Shown: positions 41,560 to 54,270 of the stretch, one piece after another | Layout: every line of letters starts with the position of its first letter | Position numbering within the stretch: position 1 is the first letter of the stretch | Origin: Dipetalonema caudispina | Lineage: Eukaryota > Nematoda > Chromadorea > Rhabditida > Onchocercidae | Direction of reading: 5' to 3' | Length of the DNA stretch: 64,000 nucleotides | Assembly (NCBI GenBank): GCA_013365325.1 | Contig: JABVXV010000139.1 | Span: 87,507-151,506 of the forward strand | Program-made: the position numbers and the translations under genes | Notes under the pieces: model-generated | What the model saw: the letters and a program-made list of their open reading frames with translations, nothing else | Told to the model about the DNA's origin: nothing | Database searches by the model: none

Positions 41560-44500
41560 ATGATGTGGCCGTCGTTTGTGAATAATCTACTGACAATATG
41601 GATAATAGTTAGTGTTCAACTATTACGATACAGTAATGGAGCTGCGGAAATGGATAACGAATTTGCTGAATTTGAAGATATGGAAGTGGAAGATATGAGT
41701 GATCAAGATGTTACACTGAAGCCAAACAGAGAAGCTATCAAAGCCATTGGGGACAAATCAATAGCTACTGTAATATCTTTCCTTATTTGTTTATTTAAAT
41801 TATCTTTATCTTTGACTGAGAAATTCTATTATTTGGGACTTCTTTAGAAATTTTTCTTGTATGTATTCAACAAACTTTTAAAGAGTGTAACTATTTCCGT
41901 TAAACATTGCTACTTGCCATTACTACCGAATATTTCAGTGTTTTTATTTTGTGCTTGATCTATTATGAATAATATTAAAGTTTAGGATGATAGTGATGAC
42001 GATGAGTTTATTGACGAAGATGAATTTTCGAAGCCTATAAAAAAGACTCATCCACAAAGGACTGAATCAGAAGTTGCTCCACAGCTCAGATTTGCTGATG
42101 TATGCGATGTCTTTTCTTTTTTCCATCATTTTACTCAATATTTGCTATTCTAGCATAAATTTCTGAAGATATATATATCAAGTTTTCAGTTTACGTCTGG
42201 ATCTGATAGTGAATGGATTATCTCTTTTTAGTTATTATTACTGCACTTTGTTAACAGCAGCTTAATTTAGGTACCGGCCCATTTTCGATCGAATTGGACA
42301 GCATATCAGGTGGAAGCTTTAGTACTAGCAGTTCTGGCAATTTATATGTTAAATTACATTTTCGGTCGTACCAAAAATCGAAATATTGCAAACAAATGGT
42401 TTATGGATGTAACCCCACTTCTGGAAGAACAATTCACACTTGTAGGAGATGATGGAACATCAGAAGACTTGAGAGAAGGCCATATGCATAAAGAAACGGA
42501 TTCTATTTATACTATTTGGTGGGTTCGTCTTGTTATCCTTCTATCCTTTTGAACAGTGATCTTATTGATGCCTTTCGTTTTTTATGTTTGTGAAGATTCA
42601 AAGAACTTTTGTGATGCGGTTTTTATTTTTACCAAAACGTCGATTACCATTTGATCAAGAACTGTACAGTGAGCAGTGCAGAACCTTTTTCCCATCTTTT
42701 GCCATGTTGTTCTTTAAAACTTTATTATTTTCTTTGTGTCCTACAGCATCAGCTGCTAACCAGTCCGTTTAATCCACCCAGTAGTTCTCTATGGTTTGTG
42801 CAGCATTTTTTTCTAAAGTATGTCAAAGTCTGATTTCACTGCTGCAATCAGTTAACATTTCTAACAGTAAAGCAGGTTAGAAGGGATGGTGCTACTGTTA
42901 TGAATAATGAGACACTTGTTAATATATTTCTCACATATAGAAGGGAACTTTGATATATTTTCAGGTGCTCAGGTCGAGTTGGCTGTCAGGGGATGTTAAT
43001 TACTTTGAAACTGCTGAAACGACAGGATTTAATCCATGTTGTCATGAATTTTATCCGTCCGAAGCAAGATAAAGTTTGTAATTGTTGTCATCTTATTGAA
43101 AAAGTCAGCAGTTTATATCTTATTAAAAACGGAAAACTTGCAGGTTATAATACGTATCGATGTGGATAACAACGAAATGGATTCATTTGTGTTTGCTATT
43201 GGACAACGAAAATCAGTGACCAAAGCAGCCAAAGAAAAGATGGATCTTGTAGGTTTCCCTTGACGCTGTTTTTGGAAATTCCTGTTTAATGAAAGTAATT
43301 GTAATAGAAAATGTAAATTTCAGAGTTTGTTCACTGTAGAACGAAAAGGAGTGGATAGATTAGGACTTCCTTCTTCGATTGTGGTTTATGCAGAAATGTT
43401 TGAAGCTGTTAATGCAATTATCGATCCAGCGGTTTTATCAGTGTTTCGAAAGTACGAAAGCGCCATTGATTACTTCCACTTTTCAGATCAATATTCCGGT
43501 TACAAACCTTCGGAGTGAGTTTCTGTCATTTCAAATATCCACTTTAGAGAATACCTGAATTACAGAACTGCGTCGTTTTATTATACCGTATACTCGTTTT
43601 TTAGGCCATTTGTTTTCCTTGTCTGATTTAATACTACAATGATTTTGTTATGGGCGTCTATTCTCTGTTAACATTTTTTCCTGTCTTTAGGATAATGGAA
43701 TCTTACCATATGGTTCAGTACAAGACGGTTGCTTATTTAACTTTCTCCCATTTTTAGCACTTACTCTACTATATATGGGATTCTTGCTAAAAACTCGAAA
43801 AACTTAATTGTCATTATCCAGGCCAAACAAAATTGTTGGTTCTAAATTTCATTTAACCAGTCAGCGAGAAAGTTTACGACACCGACTATCTCCTATCAGC
43901 TAGGTCAAAAATAAAGCAAACATACAAAGAATATAAAGTGATTAGATTTCTTAATTCCCCGCCATAGGACATCAAAATGTTTTTGCGAGGATAGGTAAAT
44001 CAATAAATGAGAAGTATAAGTCTTTTGATGGTGTATTTTGCAGTGGTGAATCATTAACACGGTTACCTGAAACGAGTCGAGTGTTGTTTTTTGCTTTCAA
44101 AATGAGTGAGGATATGGTGGAAATCGATGCATTGTTGCGAATGGTATTCCACTGTTTCGAAAAAATAAGGCGTTATCGACTTTCAAGAGAAGGCAAACTA
44201 AAGGTTCGCGGTTTTCGTTTTTTATCCACTGATATCTTTTTTGCTCATTTTAGAGAAATAATCTTCATAAAGTGTTTTTATCGCCACTTGGTAAAATCTT
44301 GATCTTTATGATGTTCCAATTCTAAATAAAGATGTCAGGTATAATTTTTAGGCGGATAAAAAACGTCAAAGTGTGCAGGAAGCCTTCCTAAAAACAACAC
44401 ATCAGGCAAGGCAAGAAGCAGCACAAGCCCGTCGAGAAGAGAAAACAAGAGAACGCAAACAACGCCTTCTAGAGGAGGAAGATCCCGAAAAGCAACGAAG

Positions 44501-44641
44501 GTTGGAGGTAGGTGTCAAAATACATTTCGGTTATGCTCTAGCTTTTTCTTTTATTTTTAATGTTGTTTCTTGCAGAAATTAGAACAGAAACGTGATATGA
44601 AAATGCGACAACCAAAAATGAAACAATTAAAAGTGAAATAA
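41560..44641 (+). CDS. CCDC47: CCDC47, ER membrane protein of the PAT/multipass translocon
   Basis: ER-resident single-pass protein that partners Asterix in the PAT complex and helps insert multipass membrane proteins at the Sec61 translocon. It also affects ER calcium. Nine exons in phase: 41560-41769, 41986-42099, 42271-42518, 42965-43073, 43144-43248, 43324-43514, 44044-44203, 44352-44507 and 44576-44641, about 452 residues, close to the family length. Order: signal peptide ([20 protein letters not shown]), acidic luminal segment ([17 protein letters not shown] and [14 protein letters not shown]), transmembrane helix ([16 protein letters not shown]), then the cytosolic DUF1682 domain with [38 protein letters not shown] and [12 protein letters not shown] [11 protein letters not shown]. 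The C-terminal coiled coil contains [15 protein letters not shown] and [11 protein letters not shown], and the end is basic. The W of WCSGRV is formed across the exon 3/4 splice. The start is supported by the acceptor-like tttacag just upstream. AATAAA at 44692-44697 may be its polyadenylation signal. Confidence 0.95.
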
Positions 44642-45229
44642 AGAAGCAGCACTATTCAAATTCACTTACCGGAAAAAGATGAGGAAAATTTAATAAACTA
44701 GAGAAAATATATGAAATGACATCATTGTTTGCGGGTGCCATTGTTTTATTTTTTCATTTTGCTATTTAGATGATTGCTTTGCTAGGCATGGAGATGGTAA
44801 TTATTTCATAACTTGAATGAATAGAAAAGAGAAGTATTTTAAAATGTGATTTTCCAAATTACGGGTAGTACATGTTGACAGATCATGTAAAAATCAGCAT
44901 ACCTACCGGTAAAGTTAATTAGGTTGTTATCAATTTGTTCCCTCACTAACGTTTTTGACCGTGGGTTGAACAACCCAAATCATATGACATGTTTTGGATT
45001 TGTTAGTCATAACTACAAATAAAAGGTACATATAATATTGATTTACTAATGGTTTATTGCTGAGAGAAGTTTATGCTACCTTTCTGAATTCTTTAATATA
45101 TCAGAAACACTTGAAAAGTGTAAGTCGTCGATGTTTCAATATTTTTAATTTTTGATATGGTCAAAAGATGCTGTCATCAGAAAGGCTTAGAAAATATTTA
45201 ATAAACTAGAGAAAATATATGAAATGACA
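44642..45229. other. Convergent 3' region between CCDC47 and METTL6
   Basis: 588 bp holding both 3' UTRs. The main content is the first copy of a perfect 50-bp direct repeat (44688-44737) and most of the second copy (45196-45245), which runs into the METTL6 coding end. The intervening sequence shows no gene. Confidence 0.6.
44688..44737. repeat. 50-bp direct repeat, copy 1 (CCDC47 3' UTR)
   Basis: Identical over 50 bases to 45196-45245. Both copies start atttaataaactag and end gtttgcgggtg. This copy lies 47 nt after the CCDC47 stop and contains the AATAAA at 44692-44697. Confidence 0.95.
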
Positions 45230-45245
45230 TCATTGTTTGCGGGTG
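45196..45245. repeat. 50-bp direct repeat, copy 2 (METTL6 3' end)
   Basis: Identical over 50 bases to 44688-44737, with the two starts 508 bp apart. On the minus strand this copy encodes the last codons of METTL6 (Thr-Arg-Lys-Gln-stop) and continues into its 3' UTR. Confidence 0.95.
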
Positions 45246-46445
45246 TAAACAGCTTGTACGAATACTCGATCAACTGAAATATCTTTTTGATAGTTAACAG
45301 TTTTTCGTAAGAGATATGTACTTTTTACTTTTTGAAAACCTTGCTGGGTGAACAGTTCGTCCAGTTCTTCTGAAAACAAAAACTTTTTGAATTAGTTGTC
45401 ATAATAATGTTTTGAATTAGTTAGATATAATAGTATTTAAAAAGATTGCTTAATATAAAAGAGTCGAAAACTGTACCTAATTTGAAGTAATAAGTCATCG
45501 TTCCGTCCTGTTTCGCATAAAATCGTTCATCCAATTTGCACTCTCGGCCAAATCGAAGCATGGCATGGTCGTTGATGCCGTAGTCACGGACAAAGACTAT
45601 GCCCCGAACTTTTACTAAATTGAATAAGTTTTTCACTGCTTGTTGCTGTTTATAAGGTGGTATTGCACTGAGAACAAAAATTAATGATACTATGTCAGCC
45701 GCTGGAAAATCCAAGGAAAAGCTATCGCAAGTTAAGTCTGCAACTGCAGTACTGATTGAGAGATTATTCGCTTCACGGCGTTCACGTAGTAATTGAATGG
45801 CATTATCGGAGAAGTCGAAGGCGTAGAAGTTCCAGTGCGGATAAAGATGTATCAGAGGGAAAAGTAAATTGCCAACACCACATCCGGCTTCCAGAAAATT
45901 CAAACTATCCTGCAAAAGCAACCAAAACTACTGAGAAAAAGGAACAACATTAAGTAAGTCTATGCATAAATTTTTGCTTATAAAGTTACCAGTAAAGAAA
46001 TATTTTCCTCTACCATCGATTATCACTGATCTGCTTACAATGATAAAATAAAGCCACTTATTAATCATTAGATCATATTCAATTTACCACTAATCCAACC
46101 CTGTGTGCATGTACTATCGTAGTGATAATTTTAAAGAAACATGGATACATTTGTATAACGGTGAACCTGTAAATTAACATGCTGCTTCAATAGTCCATCA
46201 AGTTCATTCTGTGTCCACCATCTATCTTTGAAGAAATTACTCTTATTTCGCAAGTAAAATTTATCCCAATTCTTTCGTAACCCTTCTTGTAGCTTTCTCC
46301 GCTTGAAATCACTTGCTGGCACCTGTTTTCGCACTATTTCTTTCTGTTCTTCATTAAGCTTTGGAGGTGACGAATATGTTCCTGTTTGTGAAACGTCAAT
46401 TGAACGACAATGCTCATTGGAGCAACTTGCGAATGATGCGTTCAT
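45230..46445 (-). CDS. METTL6: METTL6-type tRNA (cytosine-32 N3) methyltransferase
   Basis: SAM-dependent methyltransferase making m3C at position 32 of tRNA-Ser, usually with seryl-tRNA synthetase as partner. Three exons in phase: 46445-46167, 45909-45477 and 45369-45230, about 283 residues, essentially the length of animal METTL6. The N-terminal family signature is clear (SDFKRRKLQ, KNWDKFYLRN, NFFKDRWWT). The SAM-binding motif I is LEAGCGVGNLLFPL (residues 99-112), followed by motif II-like FYAFDFSDNAIQLL, LIFVLSAIPP, and VRDYGINDHAMLRF, then the FYAKQDGTMTYYF block. NFFKDRWWT favours METTL6 over METTL2/METTL8. The ATG lies 4 nt after an atttacag acceptor-like site, so a spliced leader is likely. 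The last four codons and stop fall inside a 50-bp direct repeat (see 45196-45245). Confidence 0.93.
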
Positions 46446-47481
46446 CTCACTGTAAATAAAAATTTATATTCTCATCGAAGAAATTAGATTCGACTTTCCG
46501 AAATTTTAGAATGACCTAAAAAATCATGCATATTCCCCAACCGTCTAACAGGTGAATTCAATTGCTACCAAACGAATAAAGCAGCACAGCTCCTTACAAA
46601 TAAGGTTACAACAGCATTTCATCCGCCCAGCCATAATTATTTCAATTTTCGGACCAGATACCATGGTAATTTGCCAAATCTATCATTGTAATTCGCAAAT
46701 TTTGAAGTTCTGATTCGTCTCAAACATTTCTTTAGAACGTTATCTTGCTAACACTCTTCAGTGACTGCTAAAGAAATCAACACTTACAGTTATTTTTCCC
46801 ACTGCAAAAATACCAGTAACCAACTATTTGACTTGCAAATCAATCCCAAGGAACAGATGAATTATCAACTTTCGCAGTAAAAGATGGTAATTTGTGAACA
46901 GTGACCTCTTTATAAAGCAAATAAAAAACATATACAAACACTGTTAAATTTATACAAACGATTCAGAAGAAATGGTCTCACGTCCATCCAATCACCAGAA
47001 GTTCGTAAATACGTCTATTTATTTTCCAATTATAAATCAATCCCGCTAATTTCCTCGAGATAAAGGATGATAACAGGAAACAGACATGAGCAACACCTGC
47101 TCGTACGGGTATTCACAAACAAAAGAGCTAAAAAATAACTTATATCATTTTAACGAAAAAGAAAATACGTCAGACTACAAAATTTACAGAACACAAATTA
47201 TAAGTTATGTTGGGCACAACAACTATATTTCTTCTCCAGCAGTTTTCAACCGTGAAAATATCAACGAGATAAAGAATAAATAAATTAAAACAGCTACAAG
47301 AATAGTTTTTCACAAAATAATCAATCAGATAGCAAAATTAAAGGAAAAATTATAATAGAAAATACAAAGCATTTTCAAAACTTATGGGCCGACGAAACTA
47401 CTAATTCCAATCATTTTTCCAATACACGACAATAGGCTTACTATCATATTAAACAAAACAATCAGGAGAATTACTGGAAAG
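46446..47481. other. Intergenic region between METTL6 and SMARCD
   Basis: About 1 kb, AT-rich, holding the METTL6 promoter (right of 46445) and the SMARCD 3' UTR. The plus-strand frame at 47086-47283 has no motif, splice site or partner exon and is probably chance. No RNA gene or long repeat seen. Confidence 0.5.
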
Positions 47482-50400
47482 TCAGTTGTTTTTAATGCCT
47501 AACGTGCTCTCCAATTCAGCTCGTTTTTGCTGCACTTTGTGATAGATATAGCGAAAAGTACCCTCCATGATTTGAGGTTGATAATAATACTCAGCATGAC
47601 GTTCAGCTTCGCTGTCACCGAATACTTCTGTCATTGTCTGAAAAAAACATTACCGATTAGAGGTTTGTAGAGGTTTGTCTTCATTATGTGAATTAGGTAA
47701 TTACATTGGAAACAGCTATTTTACAGTTTTGTTTTTACATCATTTCTCAGGACGTGGCATTAAGTTCTTCAATAGCCTGTACATTGTCAACTTGCCAGAT
47801 AATGGAATCAGAATCAGAAAAGAATGAAATCAGGAGATGGAATAAACTGGCACGATAATCGTAAAACAGTTCAGAAGTTTCGCATGAAACCGCGAGTAGC
47901 GTTACTATCATTTTACACTGCACTAATTGAGTAATTGCGTTGAATTTTAAGTAATTTTGCAACACAAACTTGAAATAAAACGTTACTGATCTTTGTAACA
48001 ACATTATTGTAACAAATATCATACCTTCAGATCATTACTTTGGGAAATCAACCATTTGTGGATAAATTCCTGTGGATTGTCCGCGAAACGAACGTAAAAA
48101 TCTCGTCGAAGCTTCCATTCATTGATCTGTTCCACAATGTCAAAAATTTTCTGATCCAATGCGCTTATATCTGGCATATTAGCATGACTATGAAGAAATG
48201 AAGTCATCTGTGTTTTCAGCGGGTCTTCCATTTCCACATCTATATTTATCAAAATTACCCAATATTTCACATGCTTCTATTACTTGTGTTTGTCATTCTT
48301 TCAGCATTTCTTGAAATCCATTAAAAAAACATTAAAAAAGTTGGAACTTCGTGACAAAAACTACCAATATCATAGCATGCCGTATTTTTCTCATTTCCTT
48401 CGCTATACTGAATAGTATGATGCAAAATCAGAGGATCTGGCTGATGCAATAAACTTTGAAGGCGTTGAGGTATTTCCATAAAACGCATTCGTTTCACTCC
48501 AAAAATCTGTTCCAAATAGGAATCGCAATTTATGTTATCGCGTTCAGCCTGATCCTGTAAATATCCCGAGGCTCTTACAAAGTTCTATAAAAGTACTATA
48601 TAAGAAATGAAGTGTCGAAGATTCAGCACAAAAGTATTAATTATGGTATCAAAAAATGCTTTTGAGAAATTTATACCTGCAATTTGTGTGTTTTTATGTA
48701 CTGCCAAAGAGCTTCAATAATTTTTGGACGGGTTTCCGTAGCCATCCCAAGTACTTTTCCCAATCGTGGGTGAAGTTTAAATTTCATCGGTTGGTAATCA
48801 AGTAATAAAAGGATAGTGCATTTGACATCTCGATCTCCAGGTCTTTTCACCTGAAACGATGAATGAAAAATGAGTGTATATTTATGTCAAACATTCAGAA
48901 CAAGTTAAGCTCCATAATGTTGAGGTGTAACCCAAAAAAAAAATCTAGGATAATCTCAGAATAAAACCTGAAATCCATCAGTTTCGTTCGTTTGAGGAGT
49001 TCGATGCCATTCAACAAGATGATTGTCAGGTCCATAAATTTCTTTATCCAATTCGATGACCAAACTTTTGAAGAATGAACTGAACTTCCGTTTCAATGGT
49101 TGATTTCGATTTTGAGCAACTCCACCACCTGCAGTACCTACGCCTGTCGATGGTTCATCCAAGAGACGTCCTTCGACCCGTAGTTCCCACATTGGTACAG
49201 TGCCTTCATCACCCTCTCTCTGAAAATTATTAACATGAAAACTTATTTTGAATTAGGAAAAACTCTCAGAATTACTTTTGCAATTACAACTGCGGCTACA
49301 GACAAGGGATATTATGGTCATTTCATGCATGAAGACTCGTATTTATAACAAGTTGGGCATGATCTGAGCTGACGATGTCAGTCTTAATTCATTCGAACCT
49401 TTAAAATAAAAATATTTCCACAAACCTCAGGTTCTTTGCCAGGTATGAATGTGTGTGAAATGTAAATTCGAAGCCGCCTTTTTACTTTTATTGGCCTTTT
49501 TAAGGCTTCTTGTATATCCAGCTTCTTTCTTGTGATGGTGGCATCGAGCTTCTGTTCGAAAGCTAGGAGATCCATGTAGGCTTGAGATTCTGGTACAAGT
49601 TCCCGAACCTTAAAGAAAATCAAAAGATAAAAACTAAACTCATTTCAGTAACCCTTTTTCTATCGGGGAAGAATTCAATCCGATCATTTCAATGATTCTT
49701 CTGAAGCAACTTTGACAGCTCTTTGCAAAGGTTTCACAAATTTGTTTTCAAAGTTTTCAAGTAGTGACTAAGATTGAGAAAATAATTCACAATGATCTCT
49801 TAGCAGTTTCCAATTTTTCACCTGAAACGAACTTTAAAAATGAATATTTTCGGATCAATAAAACCAGTAACATTTTCCACTTCTTTCTTCGCTACTCTTA
49901 AAATGAATGTTTGAAGTGAGTATTTGAAGGGAGGAATTCAAAGCGTCGATAGAACCAATAGCTCGAATTTCTATCATGAAGAGGAGTTGAAATACTGTGA
50001 AAACAAAATCTCCGAAACATTTTGCAAAGGAAGAGCAAAGTTGTCTTATTCACTATATTCGCTGATTTGTCCGTATGGTACAATTACTTATATAAGCTAT
50101 CAGAACAAAAGCAAAAAATCGTAAGTCACCTGGATAGGTAGCAGTTTGTCAACCAATTTTCGTTTTTTCGCACGATTTTGCACCTGACTGCGAGTACTGT
50201 GTTGTGGTGGAAGCATCGGCGGAGCACCCGCAGGCTGCGGAGCAAATGACCGTCGACTGTGTTGTGCATTTGGTACTGCTCCGCCATATCTAGACGATAG
50301 CAAGATAAGTATTAGCTACCTAATCTTACATTTCTCTTGATAAGTTTGTAACTGTAATAAACAAAAAGTAATCAACCATGCATAAAAACCTGATTAAGTT

Positions 50401-50849
50401 TCACTTGCTCCTATGGTAGGTTATTTCTATGTATCATAAGTACTGAAAAATTAATCAGTTCAAATTAATATTAATGTTGAATTACTTATCAATAGTTCAC
50501 TGACGTTAAGAAATGAATGATAAAGTGCGTTGTATCATACTGCAATATACTATAAAGTGCGCTTTAAAGCTACGGGAAGTTTCTTACCTTTTTAATGTAA
50601 TAATTACTACGGTTATCCTAAACTGCAAGTTAAGTTCTTACAAAATCGCACAGCTAGAACTAAATAAAAAAAAACCACAGAAATTGGTTATCATTTATCG
50701 ATCTGCACATAAAGGATAAGTCATGCAAATTGGAAAGTAATAGGATATACTACGACCATATAGTACCATGAATGAAGGCATACTTCCATAAAAAATTACC
50801 TGATATTAGAACCATTATTGGATGGTACTGCTGTACCGCCTCGATGCAT
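47482..50849 (-). CDS. SMARCD1: SMARCD/BAF60 subunit of the SWI/SNF chromatin-remodelling complex
   Basis: Nuclear SWI/SNF (BAF) accessory subunit that links the ATPase complex to transcription factors. Eight exons. The first four are 50849-50800, 50289-50130, 49608-49426 and 49219-48968, with further exons near 48.8, 48.5, 48.2 and 47.6 kb ending at the stop 47482-47484. Total is about 460 residues, shorter than human SMARCD1 mainly at the N-terminus. The start ATG ([15 protein letters not shown]) follows a tatttcag acceptor by 2 nt, and exon 1 joins exon 2 by AG|A to give RYGGAVP. Signatures: [64 protein letters not shown]. The SWIB domain follows ([53 protein letters not shown]), then the C-terminal helices ([15 protein letters not shown]). 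It matches C. elegans SWSN-2.x/HAM-3 type proteins. Divergent from MRPL46. Confidence 0.94.
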
Positions 50850-51221
50850 TCCTGAAATACCTAACAGCTAAAACTAAACACTGCAATACCGGAGAATGGA
50901 TACTACTACCATCATCATCTTGTTTCTATCACTTTGAGGGACATGGTTCCGTCTCATATGAAACTTTGCGTACCAAATGGAAGGTGTAGTACTATTGGGC
51001 GTGTTTTAGAATGGCCAAAAGTGACATGTTTATTATTGTTCCGGTGGTATTCTAACTTTAGTGTTTATAAATTGCCAGCTCAAAGTTTATTATATACCGG
51101 ACGACGAATACTCTATTAATTACCGAGAAGTTTATGGGAGAAGTACCTCTAGAGGTCAGCTGTCGAGATATGTGAGACAAGAACTTCCTACCTTTTCAGA
51201 TCATTTGAATTAATTGTTATA
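50850..51221. promoter_or_regulatory. Head-to-head promoter region of SMARCD and MRPL46
   Basis: Only 372 bp separate the two ATGs, so this is a likely bidirectional promoter. Both sides carry a trans-splice-like acceptor: the reverse complement of ctgaaata at 50852 for SMARCD and ccttttcag ending at 51199 for MRPL46. No specific transcription-factor site is certain. Confidence 0.6.
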
Positions 51222-53090
51222 ATGGGCCACAGGGTACTATACCAAATATCACGTTTCCAATCATCGTTGGCAGTTAGTAGCGAACGTTCTCATGTTTGGG
51301 ATATTTTTGCATCGGTAGCCCTTATCAGGCCACCTATCATTGCACCGCCAATGAATGATATTGAAAAACGCTATCATGATTTTATGTTTCGACGAGAATT
51401 GGAAGACTCATTTCGATGTGACTTCGAATTGCGACAGCTAAGAGATGAACGGTATTTCTTTGTTACCGTTTACTTGACTTTACTTATTCTCTAATTGTTT
51501 ACATGTCTTTTTTAAATTCTCCGATAATCAGTGTCTCCCTCCTTCTATAGTCTCCTTTTTTTTACAGTTTTATTATAGGCTTCTTAAGGAAAGAGAAAGA
51601 TTGAAAATGAATGGTAAAGAAGCTAATCTACTAGAAGAAATAGGAATCCTAGCGTCCGTGGACGAAGAAAACTGGCGAAAGGAAGCTGATCGAATTCGTA
51701 AAGAGCTTGCAATTGGAGACCTCACCAAGGTGATGCGTTGTTTATAACACGTTATTCAATATTTTTAATGGAGTAAAAAAAAGTCTTTAGTGATGTGACT
51801 GAACAACATGCTCAATTCAGGATTGTAATAAATAGTAGCGGTAGACGTGATGTCAACACATTTTAGACTTTAACTGTGGAATAGTTTATGTGGTTGCATA
51901 TAGGATAATTATTACTTAAATGTTTTTCTTGATAATTAAAGCTGAAAAAGAGCTGATTCTATTGCATGAAATGTAATTGTCTGGGAAATGGTAAGTTCGT
52001 GGTAGTTAATGTATAATTGTATTACGAAGATATTTGCATTGTTTTATTTGTGTCGTTTTTGCAGTTTTCAAACGCTGATAGCAGAAGCTTACAGAGGAAA
52101 ATTGATGAATTTCTTGTACTTATTGTATGTCAGAAATTTGGACGGAAGGACGGTTATCATTCGCCATGGCATCTACCTCAGGTACAAAATCTCCCAGGCG
52201 AATCACTAAAACAGGTAAGAATTATCAATAAGTTGATTCCGTTTTTTCGTGTGTTTGCCTCATTTTTCAGTTACTGTTCCATGCATCATTAATATTAATG
52301 TATTTTTCATATCCGCTATAAATATATCACGTAGTTCGTAGAATTCTGTGTATCACCATCAAGACTACTTCTGAATTTTTAAAGTAAAAATTAAGTATCT
52401 GCTTTGCGGCGAAGAATAAAAGATTTATCTGCAGACTTCGGAGCGTTGTCTCAAGGAATTATTTTCCACTGGAATGCATGCAGAAGGAATAACTAATGCA
52501 CCTTTTTCCGTTTATTTTTATTGCTATCCTGCTCAACTACGACAAAGATTAAAAACACAGTCACGAGGTGCTGCAGTAAGTTAGCATATCATTTTGGGTA
52601 TTTCATAGTAATCAATTGTTCAAAGGCAGGTGCTATTCAATTTAACCAACCATTAAATTAGTTTGACCTAATATTCCAGTTATGACTGTTTTAATTTGGT
52701 AGATTCATCATATTGAAGGAAATAATTGCGATTTGTTAGTTTTTGTCTTCAGATTTCAAAATAAACGGTCTCTCTTGTAGGAGATGCATTATTTACCAGA
52801 AATTTTTTTGAATTAATGAAATCAACTGGTTTTGTTTACAGGTCTTTTTCTTCAAAGCATTGTATATGAAGCGTGACCCTCTGATGGCCAACGAAGACGA
52901 AGTTGCAGATTACAAATGGGTCAATGCTGAAGAATTTGCTGCAAGCGTAAAACATAATATGTCGTATCTTCGGGCTTTGTCAACTCTCTTCCCTTCTTGT
53001 ATTTTGGCGAAAAATAGCTTTGAATATACTGAACGAAAGGATTCTCAGAAAACTCGGTCGAAAACGGAAGTACAAGCGCAGTTATCTTAA
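51222..53090 (+). CDS. MRPL46: Mitochondrial large-subunit ribosomal protein L46
   Basis: Component of the mitochondrial 39S/54S large ribosomal subunit with a non-catalytic Nudix-like fold. Five exons in phase: 51222-51451, 51579-51729, 52065-52214, 52435-52575 and 52842-53090, about 306 residues. The N-terminus (MGHRVLYQISRFQSSLAVSS) is basic and amphipathic, as for a mitochondrial targeting peptide. Then come the L46 segment RPPIIAPPMNDIEKRYHDF, a charged helix, the Nudix-like part (FGRKDGYHSPWHLPQ, PGESLKQTSERCLKEL) and the C-terminal block VFFFKALYMKRD plus DYKWVNAEEFA. Upstream, ccttttcag ends at 51199, 22 nt before the ATG, and may accept a spliced leader. Divergent from SMARCD with 372 bp between starts. 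Confidence 0.9.
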
Positions 53091-54270
53091 TACTATAAGC
53101 TTAGTTTTCGATTAGCTGGTATATTTTATTATTTGGAGAAGATGCTCAATACTTATGCTAAAATTTCTGAATATTGTAGAACTTTTCAGTTCCTCTTCCG
53201 ATTGATTAAAAAAATGATTTCGAAAAATTATTGACATCTTGTTAACCGTACCTTATTCAAAGAATATCGGTTTTAGATCAGTGAGATAATAGAGGTAGCA
53301 TCTGTAGCTCGAAAGAAATAATTGAAAACAAATGTGGAGCTGATTCATGGAAAAGTTCATTCAAGGTTATTCCGTATGCATTTGCTAACAAGTTACAAAA
53401 TTTTGATAGTAATTGTAGTAACAAATGATATTCATAATGATAAAAACTGAAACAGTAAAGATGGTTTGATGAGACACGTTAATTATTTGTCTTGCTACGA
53501 GAAGTGAATATCGATAACTAACGAGTGACGTTGGAATAAAGCAGCATGGCCACTTGACTTAACCGAATAGCTGGTACATATTAATTACTCATGTTTCGAA
53601 TTCCTCTTGTTGACATTTTTACTTATGCTAAAGTAACTAGGTCGGAATTTTGCAAAGGCAGTCTGACAAGGTTGCTAATGTTAAAGTAATAAAGACCACA
53701 TTATGGTTAACAGTATTAAACGACATCGGAGCTGGACGAAAAGAGTAATCTAGCAATTCTTAGATTCAAAACAGTTTAGCTCTAAAATTCAGGACCAAAT
53801 ATTAAATATTTCCCAAAAACGATCATGTATTAACTTTAATATCAGTTTTCATCTCTTTTTGTTTCCGACAAAGTATAAACCGATTCTCAAATTCTAATTA
53901 AGGATCCTAACACGCAGGCACAAGAATTTTTAATCCGATGTATGTAAATGAGAAATTATTACAGTCAATTCATGAGTCATAATAACAGCGTAATCGCTTC
54001 TCTGAATTATTCATGAATTACCGAGAAGTAAACCAATCGAACAATTAAATGATACTAGTTGTTAATTAACTTTTACTACTTACTCGAAAGAGTTTCTACA
54101 CAATAACGTTTATTATACAATCTTCAGAAGACACGTTGCGATCAATGATTAAATAGTCCCGGTGATCTATTTTCATTTTGATATTTCATAAGTTCTGTAT
54201 AAGTTTACAATATTAACAGTTATATTTAAAAGAGAAGATGCAGTTCGAAGTGAACTTTGTAATAGAGTCG
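53091..54270. other. Convergent 3' region after MRPL46
   Basis: 1.2 kb between two convergent gene ends, presumably 3' UTRs plus spacer. AT-rich; no open frame, RNA gene or long repeat that I can support. Confidence 0.5.
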
